Positions 55,605 through 63,664 of a DNA stretch of 64,000 bases are shown here, in pieces (position 1 is the first letter of the stretch; each line of letters opens with the position of its first letter). The position numbers and the translations under genes were made by a program. This DNA comes from Erysipelotrichaceae bacterium (GTDB lineage Bacteria > Bacillota_I > Bacilli_A > Erysipelotrichales > Erysipelotrichaceae): positions 62,001-126,000 of the forward strand of contig JAAXXT010000001.1 of assembly GCA_013334325.1 (NCBI GenBank). Reading direction: 5' to 3'. The notes below the pieces were generated by a model, which was given only the letters and a program-made list of their open reading frames with translations, ran no database searches and was not told the origin of the DNA.

Positions 55605-56601
55605 TCTCTTCATTAATCAAAAGTAATTTAGATTTTAGTTCAACCATGATTGCATCACCGATGACAGGATTGGCTTCTAGATAAGCTTTTACAGCATCTC
55701 TACCCTGTCCAATCTTTTCACCCTTATAACTCATCCATGATCCACTCTTCTGGATAATTTCATTTTCTACAGATAAATCGATCAATTCTCCTATACGAGA
55801 AATACCTGTTCCATACATGATATCGATGATGGCGATTTTAAATGGAGGAGCAACTTTATTCTTAACAACTTTAACAGTTACTTTATTCCCTATGACTTCT
55901 ACGCCATTTTTAATTGCTTCGCCTCGACGGATATCGATACGAATAGAGGCATAAAATTTTAATGCTTTACCACCAGCAGTCGTTTCAGGATTACCAAACA
56001 TAACCCCGATCTTTTCACGTAACTGATTGATGAATATGGCTGTACATTCACTACGATTCATAACGCCAGCCAGTTTACGCATCGCCTTCGACATCAAGCG
56101 AGCTTGTAGACCAACATGAGCATCAGACATTTCTCCATCTAGTTCAGCTTGAGGCACCAAGGCCGCAACGGAGTCGATGACCACTAGATCGATGGCACCA
56201 CTCTTAATGAGCATTTCAGTGATTTCTAAAGCTTGTTCACCACTATCTGGTTGAGATAAGACTAATTCTTCAATGTTTACACCTAATGCTTTTGCATATC
56301 TAGGATCGATGGCGTTTTCTGCATCGATAAATGCAGCTCTTCCGCCTCTTTTTTGAACTTCAGCGATGGCATGTAAAGCTAAAGTCGTTTTACCACTGGA
56401 TTCTGGGCCATATATTTCAACGATACGTCCTTTTGGATAACCACCTACACCTAAAGCAGCATCGATGGCTATAGAACCAGAGCTGATCGCATCTACATCT
56501 ACATTGGCTCGATCACCAAGACGCATAACAGAACCTTTTCCATATTGCTTTTCTATTTGTTTAATTGTTTCTTCTAACATCAAATTTTTCTTATCGTCCA
56601 T
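55591..56601 (-). CDS. recA: recombinase RecA
   Basis: Strand-exchange ATPase for recombination, repair and transformation. Walker [10 protein letters not shown] at 65-73, [12 protein letters not shown], the DNA-binding loops ([19 protein letters not shown]) and the [12 protein letters not shown] block. 336 residues, without the long acidic C-terminal tail. GGAGG ribosome site. Follows cinA (24-nt gap), a common cinA-recA order linked to competence; no LexA-type operator is apparent. Confidence 0.98.
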   Translation of the reverse strand: MDDKKNLMLEETIKQIEKQYGKGSVMRLGDRANVDVDAISSGSIAIDAALGVGGYPKGRIVEIYGPESSGKTTLALHAIAEVQKRGGRAAFIDAENAIDPRYAKALGVNIEELVLSQPDSGEQALEITEMLIKSGAIDLVVIDSVAALVPQAELDGEMSDAHVGLQARLMSKAMRKLAGVMNRSECTAIFINQLREKIGVMFGNPETTAGGKALKFYASIRIDIRRGEAIKNGVEVIGNKVTVKVVKNKVAPPFKIAIIDIMYGTGISRIGELIDLSVENEIIQKSGSWMSYKGEKIGQGRDAVKAYLEANPVIGDAIMVELKSKLLLINEEKRAK

Positions 56602-56626
56602 AAGTCCTCCTTTAACGGTTTATGTG

Positions 56627-57094
56627 TTAACCTTGTGTATTCCTAAACAACTCTAGTAAATTTTTACAACCGGTCTCGATTGCGTCTTCTCTTAAGTCAT
56701 TTCGGCTTAAATTACTGATTCCACCAAAGACAATGGTCTGAGATGCAGTAGAAATGGCTCCAAACCATAAACCAACTGCTTTCCCTTCTTGAGCTTCAGG
56801 TCCAGCATTTCCGCTAAAAGCGATCGCATAATCCGTTTTAAATAAAAGTCGAGTTTTTTCAGCCATTTGGCTTACGACTTGTGGACTGATTGTACCATAC
56901 TGTTGAATAAGCTTTGGGTCGATGTGCACTAGATCAAGTTTAGCACTCACACTATAAGCTACGATACTTCCTAAATAAACTTGCGACGCGCCAGGAATAC
57001 CACATATTTTTGAGGCGAATAGACCACCTGTAAAACTCTCACAGGTACTTAATGTCTTGCCATGTAGACTGAAAGTTTTAATAAGTTTTTGCAT
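56627..57094 (-). CDS. cinA: CinA C-terminal domain protein (nicotinamide-nucleotide amidase type)
   Basis: 155 residues corresponding to the CinA C-terminal (PncC) domain only; the N-terminal MoaB-like domain of full CinA is absent. Motifs TCESFTGGLFASKI and VAYSVSAKLDLV and AFSGNAGPE are typical. PncC converts NMN to nicotinate mononucleotide in NAD recycling; pncB in this window feeds the same product. One-base overlap with pgsA. Confidence 0.9.
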   Translation of the reverse strand: MQKLIKTFSLHGKTLSTCESFTGGLFASKICGIPGASQVYLGSIVAYSVSAKLDLVHIDPKLIQQYGTISPQVVSQMAEKTRLLFKTDYAIAFSGNAGPEAQEGKAVGLWFGAISTASQTIVFGGISNLSRNDLREDAIETGCKNLLELFRNTQG

Positions 57095-57687
57095 TATTTA
57101 GACTCAAGTACCAAGGAGCTCAGTTGTCTGAAATAACCGACCCCACTAATGATGGAAACCACAACTGAGAACCATAATAAGAAATTAGATACTGGTAAGT
57201 TATAGAGTTCAAAAGGTAAATTTGAGACCAAAATCAACATAATGGTTAGCATTTGAACGACAGTTTTTAGTTTCCCCATATAACCAGCAGAAACTACACG
57301 ACCTTTTTCAGCAGCCAACATTCTTAATCCATCCACGAAAACATCTCTCCAAATCATCACCAAAACCGCGATTACTGGAATCAAACCTTGTATCGCAAAT
57401 AAGATAAACATCGTATTGACCAATAATTTATCCGCAATAGGATCCATAAACTTACCAAAGGTAGAGATTTGATGATTCTTACGTGCAAGGTATCCATCAA
57501 AGAAATCAGTGATACTGGCTAACGCAAATAATCCTAAGGCAATTAAATTTACTATCGGTAAGGTAACGAAACCTACCGCAATATGCCCAAAAACTATTCC
57601 ATATTGTGCAAAAGGAAATACAAAAACAAAGACAATAAGAGGAACAAAAAATATCCTCAATAAGGTTAATCGATTGGGTAGATTCAT
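57094..57687 (-). CDS. pgsA: CDP-diacylglycerol-glycerol-3-phosphate 3-phosphatidyltransferase
   Basis: Makes phosphatidylglycerophosphate, the precursor of phosphatidylglycerol. The CDP-alcohol phosphotransferase motif is FFDGYLARK...FGKFMDPIADK around residues 62-87. Five or so membrane segments. 197 residues. Four-base overlap with the rodZ-like gene; order rodZ-pgsA-cinA-recA is conserved in Bacilli. Confidence 0.95.
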   Translation of the reverse strand: MNLPNRLTLLRIFFVPLIVFVFVFPFAQYGIVFGHIAVGFVTLPIVNLIALGLFALASITDFFDGYLARKNHQISTFGKFMDPIADKLLVNTMFILFAIQGLIPVIAVLVMIWRDVFVDGLRMLAAEKGRVVSAGYMGKLKTVVQMLTIMLILVSNLPFELYNLPVSNFLLWFSVVVSIISGVGYFRQLSSLVLESK

Positions 57688-58592
57688 TGGGTCGTTCCTT
57701 TAAAGGTAAAATAGAAAGAACTCTTATTCTTAGACGCTACTAAGGAATCATCGATTCGTACTTCGATTCCATTGACAGTAATTTTTGGGGAAGCTAAGTA
57801 TCCAATGTATAGTTCTACGAGCATACCATCGGTTGCCTTCACGATCTTAGTGTAGGTATCACCTTTTTCATAGTATCCACGAGCAGGATTGATTGTACTT
57901 ACCCCATCTACTTTTGAACTTAACCATGACTTACTGTTTGGTAGTTCAATGATGAAAGTGATGTCTTGATCAGCTTTAAATCCTGTAATCTCATAATTGA
58001 TCGTTCCGGTCGATGTAAGTGTTAATTCAATTACAACAGGATCAACGGGATCGTCTGGATCAACAGGATCGTCTTCATGAACAATCGGATCAGGAACCAC
58101 AATGACTTTATTGTCATCGATATTTTTACTGATCATTGGTAATACTGAACTCAGAAAAACATAAATCAAGGCTAAAACAATTAATACACTGATCACAAAC
58201 ATCGATACAAAACCGATGTCTACTTTTACTTTCTTCTTTACTTTTGGTTTCTCAGTTTTTGTTTTAGGTGAACTTAAATTTTGAACACGGCTTTTAACAC
58301 GAGCATTAGATTCATTGATCTCTTCTATCTTTTTTAAACTAGAGGTTTGTGTATAATCATCCAATGAAGCACTTAATAACTCTTTATAATCCTCGTAATT
58401 GAGATGTAAACTGTTGAAATAATAACGAACATAGAATTTGACATAGGTCAATTCATCTTTAAAATAGGCCATATTGCCTTCTTCTATCGCATTTAGTTTA
58501 GCTAAAGGAACTTTGGTTCTTTCGCTCATCTTTGATAGCGAATAGCCCAACTCTTCTCTTCTAGCCTTTAATATTTGGCCAATTTCTTTCAT
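57684..58592 (-). CDS. rodZ: RodZ-like HTH membrane protein (YmfM-like)
   Basis: Cytoskeleton-associated protein linking MreB-type filaments to the wall machinery. N-terminal HTH_25 domain (IGQILKARREELGYSLSKMSERTKVP, 4-29, continuing to about 70), a basic linker, one membrane helix about 125-152, then a low-complexity acidic/proline spacer (DPVDPDDPVDP) and an outside beta-rich domain with the DUF4115 look. 302 residues. No strong Shine-Dalgarno, but an extended -10 box lies upstream. Confidence 0.88.
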   Translation of the reverse strand: MKEIGQILKARREELGYSLSKMSERTKVPLAKLNAIEEGNMAYFKDELTYVKFYVRYYFNSLHLNYEDYKELLSASLDDYTQTSSLKKIEEINESNARVKSRVQNLSSPKTKTEKPKVKKKVKVDIGFVSMFVISVLIVLALIYVFLSSVLPMISKNIDDNKVIVVPDPIVHEDDPVDPDDPVDPVVIELTLTSTGTINYEITGFKADQDITFIIELPNSKSWLSSKVDGVSTINPARGYYEKGDTYTKIVKATDGMLVELYIGYLASPKITVNGIEVRIDDSLVASKNKSSFYFTFKGTTQ

Positions 58593-58610
58593 AAGTTTGT
58601 TTTCTTACGA

Positions 58611-58619
58611 ATTATAACA
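58611..58619 (-). promoter_or_regulatory. extended -10 promoter of the rodZ-pgsA-cinA-recA operon
   Basis: TGTTATAAT on the minus strand about 18 nt before the ATG. Confidence 0.55.
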
Positions 58620-58640
58620 AATATGCCTCATAATGACAAA

Positions 58641-58661
58641 TAAAAAGGAGCTTTCGCTCCT
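58641..58661 (-). terminator. intrinsic terminator of rnpB
   Basis: GGAGC/GCTCC stem with a GAAA tetraloop on the minus strand, followed by T residues. Confidence 0.9.
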
Positions 58662-58668
58662 AATTATT

Positions 58669-59006
58669 TAACATCTGATAAGCCATGTTCTGTCCTGTTG
58701 CCAGGGGCAATCATTTATCTACATTGCTGTCTCTCGCTGGCTTCATTTCGCCTTTGAAAGTTCCTCTACCAAATTTGAGTTTCTCGCTTAAGGGGTTTAC
58801 CGCGTTCCAAACTCTAAGTTTCCTTAAAGCCTACGTTACTGTGGCACGTTATGGGCTTAGACCATGGTTTTCACTTTAGGTGTCAGCTCCGCCGTCAGTT
58901 GCCTGCCTGGATTTATGGTTTCATCCAGCATAATCACTACAATCATCTCAGATTGTGCGAGCATGGACTTTCCTCTGGGGGTTACCCAGCGATTGCCTTG
59001 ATGTTA
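58669..59006 (-). ncRNA. rnpB: RNase P RNA, class B
   Basis: Catalytic RNA that matures tRNA 5' ends. Conserved blocks on the minus strand: CAATCGCTGGG near the 5' end, GAGGAAAGTCCATGCTCGC, a central AACTGACGG region, and near the 3' end ACAGAACATGGCTTATC. GTAACATC and GATGTTAA at the two ends pair as helix P1. About 338 nt. The 5' end overlaps the gpsB stop codon, and the 3' end is followed by a terminator. Boundaries are approximate. Confidence 0.95.
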
Positions 59007-59318
59007 CTTTTTATAGACTTCTTGTTCTAATTTTGCCAATCTTTTTAAGAGATCCGTCTGTTGAATGATCGGAGTCTCTGATTGAGAAGCTTCTAATCGA
59101 CCTTGAAGTTCTATTAACTTATTTTGGAGATTACTGTTACTGCGTTGAAGCTGGTCAATCATGTTCATTTGAGCACTGAGTTGATTTTGAAAAGTTTGAT
59201 AGTCAGAAATAACTTCATCTAACATCGTATCTACCTCTAAGATAGAGTACCCTTTAAATTCAATATTGAACTCTTTTTTAAAAATCTGTTCTGCACTTAG
59301 TTTAGGTTGATTGGCCAT
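59004..59318 (-). CDS. gpsB: cell-division regulator GpsB (DivIVA family)
   Basis: Cytoplasmic membrane-associated adaptor that controls PBP1 and division. N-terminal DivIVA-like region: IFKKEFNIEFKGYSILEVDTML, then a coiled coil (about 38-75) and a short C-terminal helix (LLKRLAKLEQEVYKK). 104 residues as typical. Adjacent to rnpB and to PBP1A, its known partner, which is encoded divergently 0.7 kb away. Confidence 0.93.
   Translation of the reverse strand: MANQPKLSAEQIFKKEFNIEFKGYSILEVDTMLDEVISDYQTFQNQLSAQMNMIDQLQRSNSNLQNKLIELQGRLEASQSETPIIQQTDLLKRLAKLEQEVYKK
59010..59039 (-). promoter_or_regulatory. promoter of rnpB within gpsB
   Basis: TTGGCA, 18-base spacer, TATAAA on the minus strand, inside the last codons of gpsB and placed correctly for the rnpB 5' end. 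Confidence 0.6.
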
Positions 59319-59390
59319 AACATTACCTCACGCACTCATTAAACCAAATTAAAGTCTTTTAATCAAGCACTTAGGATAAAATGCATTTGT

Positions 59391-59419
59391 TAGAAACATA
59401 GGATAATATAGGGTATAAT
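59391..59419 (+). promoter_or_regulatory. promoter of recU-ponA
   Basis: Perfect TATAAT at 59414-59419; the -35 (TAGAAA, 17 bp upstream) is poor. An ACGGAG site follows. Confidence 0.5.
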
Positions 59420-59435
59420 TATTACGGAGTAATTA

Positions 59436-59999
59436 ATGATAGGCTATCCAACGAAGAAAAAAGTAAATGTTATCGCCAAGTCTGGTGATACCGCCAGACG
59501 TGGTTTAAGTTTAGAAGAAGACATCAATCAGAGCAACCTGGTTTTTCTTGACCGTAATCTCGCAAATATCCACAAAAAACCAACTCCAATTACGATCGTT
59601 AAAGTGGATTATCCAATGCGATCAAAAGCTAAGATAACTGAAGCTTATTTCAAGATTCCTTCTACTACGGATTATAATGGAGTCTATAAAGGACGAGCCA
59701 TTGACTTTGAAGCAAAAGAAACCGCCAGTAAAACTTCCTTTAGTTTATCGAATCTTCATCCTCATCAAGTCCAACACATGCAGAGTGTAAAATTTCATGG
59801 GGCAATCGCCTTTTTAATCATTAGATTCACATCCTTAGATGAAACTTACTATTTATCCATTGACAAACTGACGGATTTTACAAATAATCAAGTGCGTAAG
59901 TCCTTGCCTTATGAGTGGATCAAAGCCCAGGGCCATTTAATCCCATACAACTATCTTATTCCAATTAATTACTTGACTGTGCTTGACATGTATCTATAG
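59436..59999 (+). CDS. recU: Holliday junction resolvase RecU
   Basis: Resolves four-way junctions in recombination, the Firmicutes counterpart of RuvC. Signature features: RGLSLEEDINQSN, YFKIPSTTDYNGVYKGRAIDFEAKET (active-site Asp/Glu/Lys) and NLHPHQVQHM. 187 residues. Directly upstream of the PBP1A gene (9-nt gap), the conserved recU-ponA pair. Confidence 0.96.
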   Translation: MIGYPTKKKVNVIAKSGDTARRGLSLEEDINQSNLVFLDRNLANIHKKPTPITIVKVDYPMRSKAKITEAYFKIPSTTDYNGVYKGRAIDFEAKETASKTSFSLSNLHPHQVQHMQSVKFHGAIAFLIIRFTSLDETYYLSIDKLTDFTNNQVRKSLPYEWIKAQGHLIPYNYLIPINYLTVLDMYL

Positions 60000-60008
60000 G
60001 AGAAAATC

Positions 60009-63002
60009 ATGACCAAAAAAACAAAGATTAAAAAAACAAAGATTAAGAAACCCATTAAACTAAGTACCATCTTTTCATCGATCGTACTCTTTCTAATGGT
60101 TTTAACTTTGACCGTTGCTGCTACAGGCTTTGCCTATATATCAAGTGTCATTGCCAAAGCACCAACATTAGATCCGGCTGATTTTGAAAGTGCCCAATCT
60201 ACCAAGATCTATGATAAGGACGGCGTTCTTATCGCTGATATCGGGATGGAACTAAGAGACATCATTACTTATGATGAACTTCCACAAACTACCATTGATG
60301 CCTTTTTGGCCATTGAAGATTCTCGTTTCTTTGAACACAATGGCTTTGACGTTCCTCGTTTTATTAAAGTTTCACTAGAAACAGTTAAAACCCTTGATTT
60401 TGGAGCTGGTGGATCTACCTTAACCATGCAATTGGTTAAGAATACCTATTTTGGATCTATTGAACAAATTGAAGCTGAAGGCAATAGTATCATTGACAAG
60501 ATCAATCGTAAAATCAAAGAAATCTATTTAGCTCTAGAAGCAGAGAAAGTTCTCTCAAAAGAACGTATTTTAGAATTGTATCTAAATAAAATCAATTATG
60601 GAGTTCCCGCAAATAAGCGTGGTATCCAAACAGCGGCCCAATATTATTTTGGAAAAAGTGTCTCTGATTTAACCTTAGTAGAATCCGCTTTATTGGCTGG
60701 TATCATCAATAAGCCTAGTACTTTCAATCCACTTGGAAACTCAAATCCAGATATAAATTATCTTCAAGAATCCATTGATAGAACTCACCAAGTACTTTAT
60801 TTAATGGTAGTTCATGGCTATATTACAGAAGAAGAATATGATCAAGCAGTAAAGATCAATATTGCAGATTTATTGGTTGGATCATTAGCAGCCACAGCGA
60901 ATACACCATATCAATCCTATGTTGATACCGTAATCAATGAAGTCATAAAAATCACTGGACAAAATCCAGTTGATGTTCCTATGGTGATTTATACTTCCAT
61001 GGATAGAACAGTCCAAGATAAAGTCGAATCTATCCAAAACGGAGATGCGATTACATGGATAGAAGATCGTTTACAAATGGGAGTCATCACATTAAACAAT
61101 CAAACTGGAGAAATCATCGCGATTGGTGGTGGTCGCTTCTATAATGGTGAACGTTTATTCAATCGTGCTACTGATATGTATAGACAACCAGGGTCAACCA
61201 TGAAGTCAGTATTATCCTATCTTCTTGCTTTCGAATATTTAGGTTGGTCTACGAAACATATGTTAAGTGATGAACCTTACAGTTTCTCGACAACCAATCC
61301 TGAAATGATTGTTGGAAATGTCAACGGACTTTACCAAGGTGATGTTATGTTGGAATATGCCTTTGGGTGGTCATTAAATATCCCTGCCATTTTGACCTTA
61401 AAACAAATCGTTAGTGTTATTGGAAGTTCGGCTGTTGTCGATCATCTTAATGCGATGGGATTTACCGATGTTACGCTTGGAAAAGGCGATATGGCATTTG
61501 ACCTTGGATATGCCATTGGTGGTTCATCATTAAGAATATCCCCTTACCAACTAGCAGGTGCTTACTCTGTTCTATTCAATAAAGGACAGTATATACAACC
61601 TCATACAGTTACCCGTATCGAATTCTTGGATGGAACACAACCTTTAGTTCCAACCTATTCAAAAACACAAGTAGTTTCTGAAGACGCTGCTTATTTAATG
61701 ACACGTTTATTGATTAATAATCTTAAAGGTGAATATTATGTCGGGTATAAGAAATTAAGAAGAGATTATACTACCTTCTATAAATCCGGTACATCTAACT
61801 GGGGAAAAGAAGGTGCCCAATATGGTATTCCAGACAATTCGGATAAAGATCTGTGGTTGGTTTCTGGAACACCAGAATTTACGACTGCACTTTGGATCGG
61901 TTTTGATAATGCTGTTTTAGGAAAATTGTCTTACTTCAACGCAACCTTACAGAAAAAAGGTTATAGGGAGAATATTTCCTCAATGATTCTAGATTCTATT
62001 TATTCTACAAGAAACAAACCTGCTGATCTTGAAAAGCCTGCTGGTGTCACTTCAATCACACATGTAGTAGGTATCTTCCCTTATGTTTCGATTTTACCTA
62101 GTATGAATGAAACTTTAGCTGTACAAGGTTGGATCAAGAAATCCTTCGCATCTATCCCTCAACTCACGGTCCCTGCCGTTTATGATCCAAGTACCATGAC
62201 ACTTGATTTACAACCAAATGGTTCTTTAAAACACCTTACGGTCACCATGAATGATTATCCTGATCCATTGGCTTTGATTCTAGCCCCTAATACAAGAGAA
62301 ATGTCGTTGACTGTAGGAAACGTTACTGTAACTTCTGTTGGTAAAAGACTCTTTGATTATTCATGGATCTTTGGACCTATTCAATATCATGCTCGTATCG
62401 TTGTAGATGGTGTAACTGTAAGTACCCTAAATTCGGCTACCGCAATCATGGAAACCGATTTGGACATCACACCAGCAAACTCTGTCTTGGTATGTAGTTA
62501 TTATGGTTATGAAACAGCCCCTGATCATTCTGCTGAGATCTGTGAACCGGTTAATTTCGCCAATATGACTGTTACTTCCCCTTCTATCACAACAGGTGGT
62601 TCCATTAGTTCTTTAGAAGCTTGGTTAGCTCTTAATGGTTTAACGAACTACACCATCACCTATCAAATGCCACCGACTACTGATCCAACTAAACTTGGCA
62701 CAGTCGCATCCATCACTAACTTAAATACTAATACGACCTACACCTATGATCAATTAAGTGCGCTTCATTTTGATATCGTTGTTTACGATAAGACCATCAA
62801 TCTGTTTTCTGATTTCATTGGAAATGCCTACGCTAGACCAAGCTATTATGATTATTTGAATTATACAGAACCTCTCGTAGGCGCTACAGTAAATACCATC
62901 ACGGTCAATTACTTTCAAGTCGATGCGACCAATTCTACTTTTAAGCTTAGTGAACTCTATAATGCGATTCAATTGAGTTCTACTCGTCTCAAATTCAACT
63001 AA
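60009..63002 (+). CDS. ponA: class A penicillin-binding protein PBP1A
   Basis: Bifunctional glycosyltransferase/transpeptidase. A basic cytoplasmic tail with a tandem TKIKK repeat, membrane helix about 20-45, GT51 domain (catalytic E103 in AIEDSRFFEHNG, then GGSTLTMQLVKN) and transpeptidase with S396-T-M-K399, S455-L-N457 and K592-S-G-T595. About 340 residues follow the transpeptidase, Thr/Asn/Ser-rich and beta-strand-like with no clear domain (a PASTA-like fold is possible). 997 residues, longer than usual. AGGAGA site overlaps the recU stop. Confidence 0.95.
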   Translation: MTKKTKIKKTKIKKPIKLSTIFSSIVLFLMVLTLTVAATGFAYISSVIAKAPTLDPADFESAQSTKIYDKDGVLIADIGMELRDIITYDELPQTTIDAFLAIEDSRFFEHNGFDVPRFIKVSLETVKTLDFGAGGSTLTMQLVKNTYFGSIEQIEAEGNSIIDKINRKIKEIYLALEAEKVLSKERILELYLNKINYGVPANKRGIQTAAQYYFGKSVSDLTLVESALLAGIINKPSTFNPLGNSNPDINYLQESIDRTHQVLYLMVVHGYITEEEYDQAVKINIADLLVGSLAATANTPYQSYVDTVINEVIKITGQNPVDVPMVIYTSMDRTVQDKVESIQNGDAITWIEDRLQMGVITLNNQTGEIIAIGGGRFYNGERLFNRATDMYRQPGSTMKSVLSYLLAFEYLGWSTKHMLSDEPYSFSTTNPEMIVGNVNGLYQGDVMLEYAFGWSLNIPAILTLKQIVSVIGSSAVVDHLNAMGFTDVTLGKGDMAFDLGYAIGGSSLRISPYQLAGAYSVLFNKGQYIQPHTVTRIEFLDGTQPLVPTYSKTQVVSEDAAYLMTRLLINNLKGEYYVGYKKLRRDYTTFYKSGTSNWGKEGAQYGIPDNSDKDLWLVSGTPEFTTALWIGFDNAVLGKLSYFNATLQKKGYRENISSMILDSIYSTRNKPADLEKPAGVTSITHVVGIFPYVSILPSMNETLAVQGWIKKSFASIPQLTVPAVYDPSTMTLDLQPNGSLKHLTVTMNDYPDPLALILAPNTREMSLTVGNVTVTSVGKRLFDYSWIFGPIQYHARIVVDGVTVSTLNSATAIMETDLDITPANSVLVCSYYGYETAPDHSAEICEPVNFANMTVTSPSITTGGSISSLEAWLALNGLTNYTITYQMPPTTDPTKLGTVASITNLNTNTTYTYDQLSALHFDIVVYDKTINLFSDFIGNAYARPSYYDYLNYTEPLVGATVNTITVNYFQVDATNSTFKLSELYNAIQLSSTRLKFN

Positions 63003-63028
63003 AAATGAACCTACGGGTTCATTTTTTT
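63001..63028. terminator. bidirectional terminator between ponA and nth
   Basis: AAATGAACC/GGTTCATTT stem with a TACG loop and T runs in both orientations, overlapping the nth 3' end. Confidence 0.88.
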
Positions 63029-63664
63029 ATATCTACATTCTTGATTTAGAGGACAAGACTCACATTTAGGCTTTCTGGCTGTACAATGATATCTACCAAA
63101 GAAAAGTAGAGCATGATGAGCATCTCCCCACTCTGATTCATCAAGTGCATTTTTTAGTGTCTTTTCAACAAGTAATGGATCTGCATCATTCGATACGATC
63201 CCAAATCGTTGAGATACGCGTAAAACATGCGTATCTACCGCTAAACCAGGTTGATTAAATCCTACAGAAACAATAACGTTGGCTGTTTTTCGTCCTACTC
63301 CAGGTAAGGTTTGAAGCTGATCAAAATCATGTGGTATCTCCCCATCAAAGTTTTTTACCACTTCTTTCGCAAATTCAATCAGATGTTTAGCTTTAGTATG
63401 ATATAGACCTATCGTCTTGATCATATTTTCAAGTGAAACTAGTTCAGCTTGAGCTAAATGATCTGGATCAGGATAGGCTTTGAACACTTCAGGTGTAACT
63501 TTATTCACAGATGGATCTGTTGTCTGAGCACTCAAGATGACCGCTACACTCAATTCATAGACATTCTTGAAATCTAATTCACACCCTGCATTTGGGAATA
63601 AAGATTTTGCGGTAACTAGTAAGCGTCTAATTCGTATTTCTTTTACCTTCGTTGAGTTGTTCAA
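63011..63664 (-). CDS. nth: endonuclease III
   Basis: DNA glycosylase/AP lyase for oxidised pyrimidines. Helix-hairpin-helix TLPGVGRKTANVIV with the catalytic Lys, catalytic Asp in AVDTHVLRVSQR, and the [4Fe-4S] loop C-x6-C-x2-C-x5-C at the end (CTARKPKCESCPLNQEC). 217 residues. The start shown is TTG at 63664, inside the dnaD-like gene, with no good ribosome site, so the exact start is uncertain. Pair with dnaD is conserved. Confidence 0.93.
   Translation of the reverse strand: MNNSTKVKEIRIRRLLVTAKSLFPNAGCELDFKNVYELSVAVILSAQTTDPSVNKVTPEVFKAYPDPDHLAQAELVSLENMIKTIGLYHTKAKHLIEFAKEVVKNFDGEIPHDFDQLQTLPGVGRKTANVIVSVGFNQPGLAVDTHVLRVSQRFGIVSNDADPLLVEKTLKNALDESEWGDAHHALLFFGRYHCTARKPKCESCPLNQECRYKKMNP

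Noticed and set aside
58685-58879. 64-codon plus-strand ORF
   Set aside because: Lies entirely within the RNase P RNA on the opposite strand and encodes nothing recognisable.
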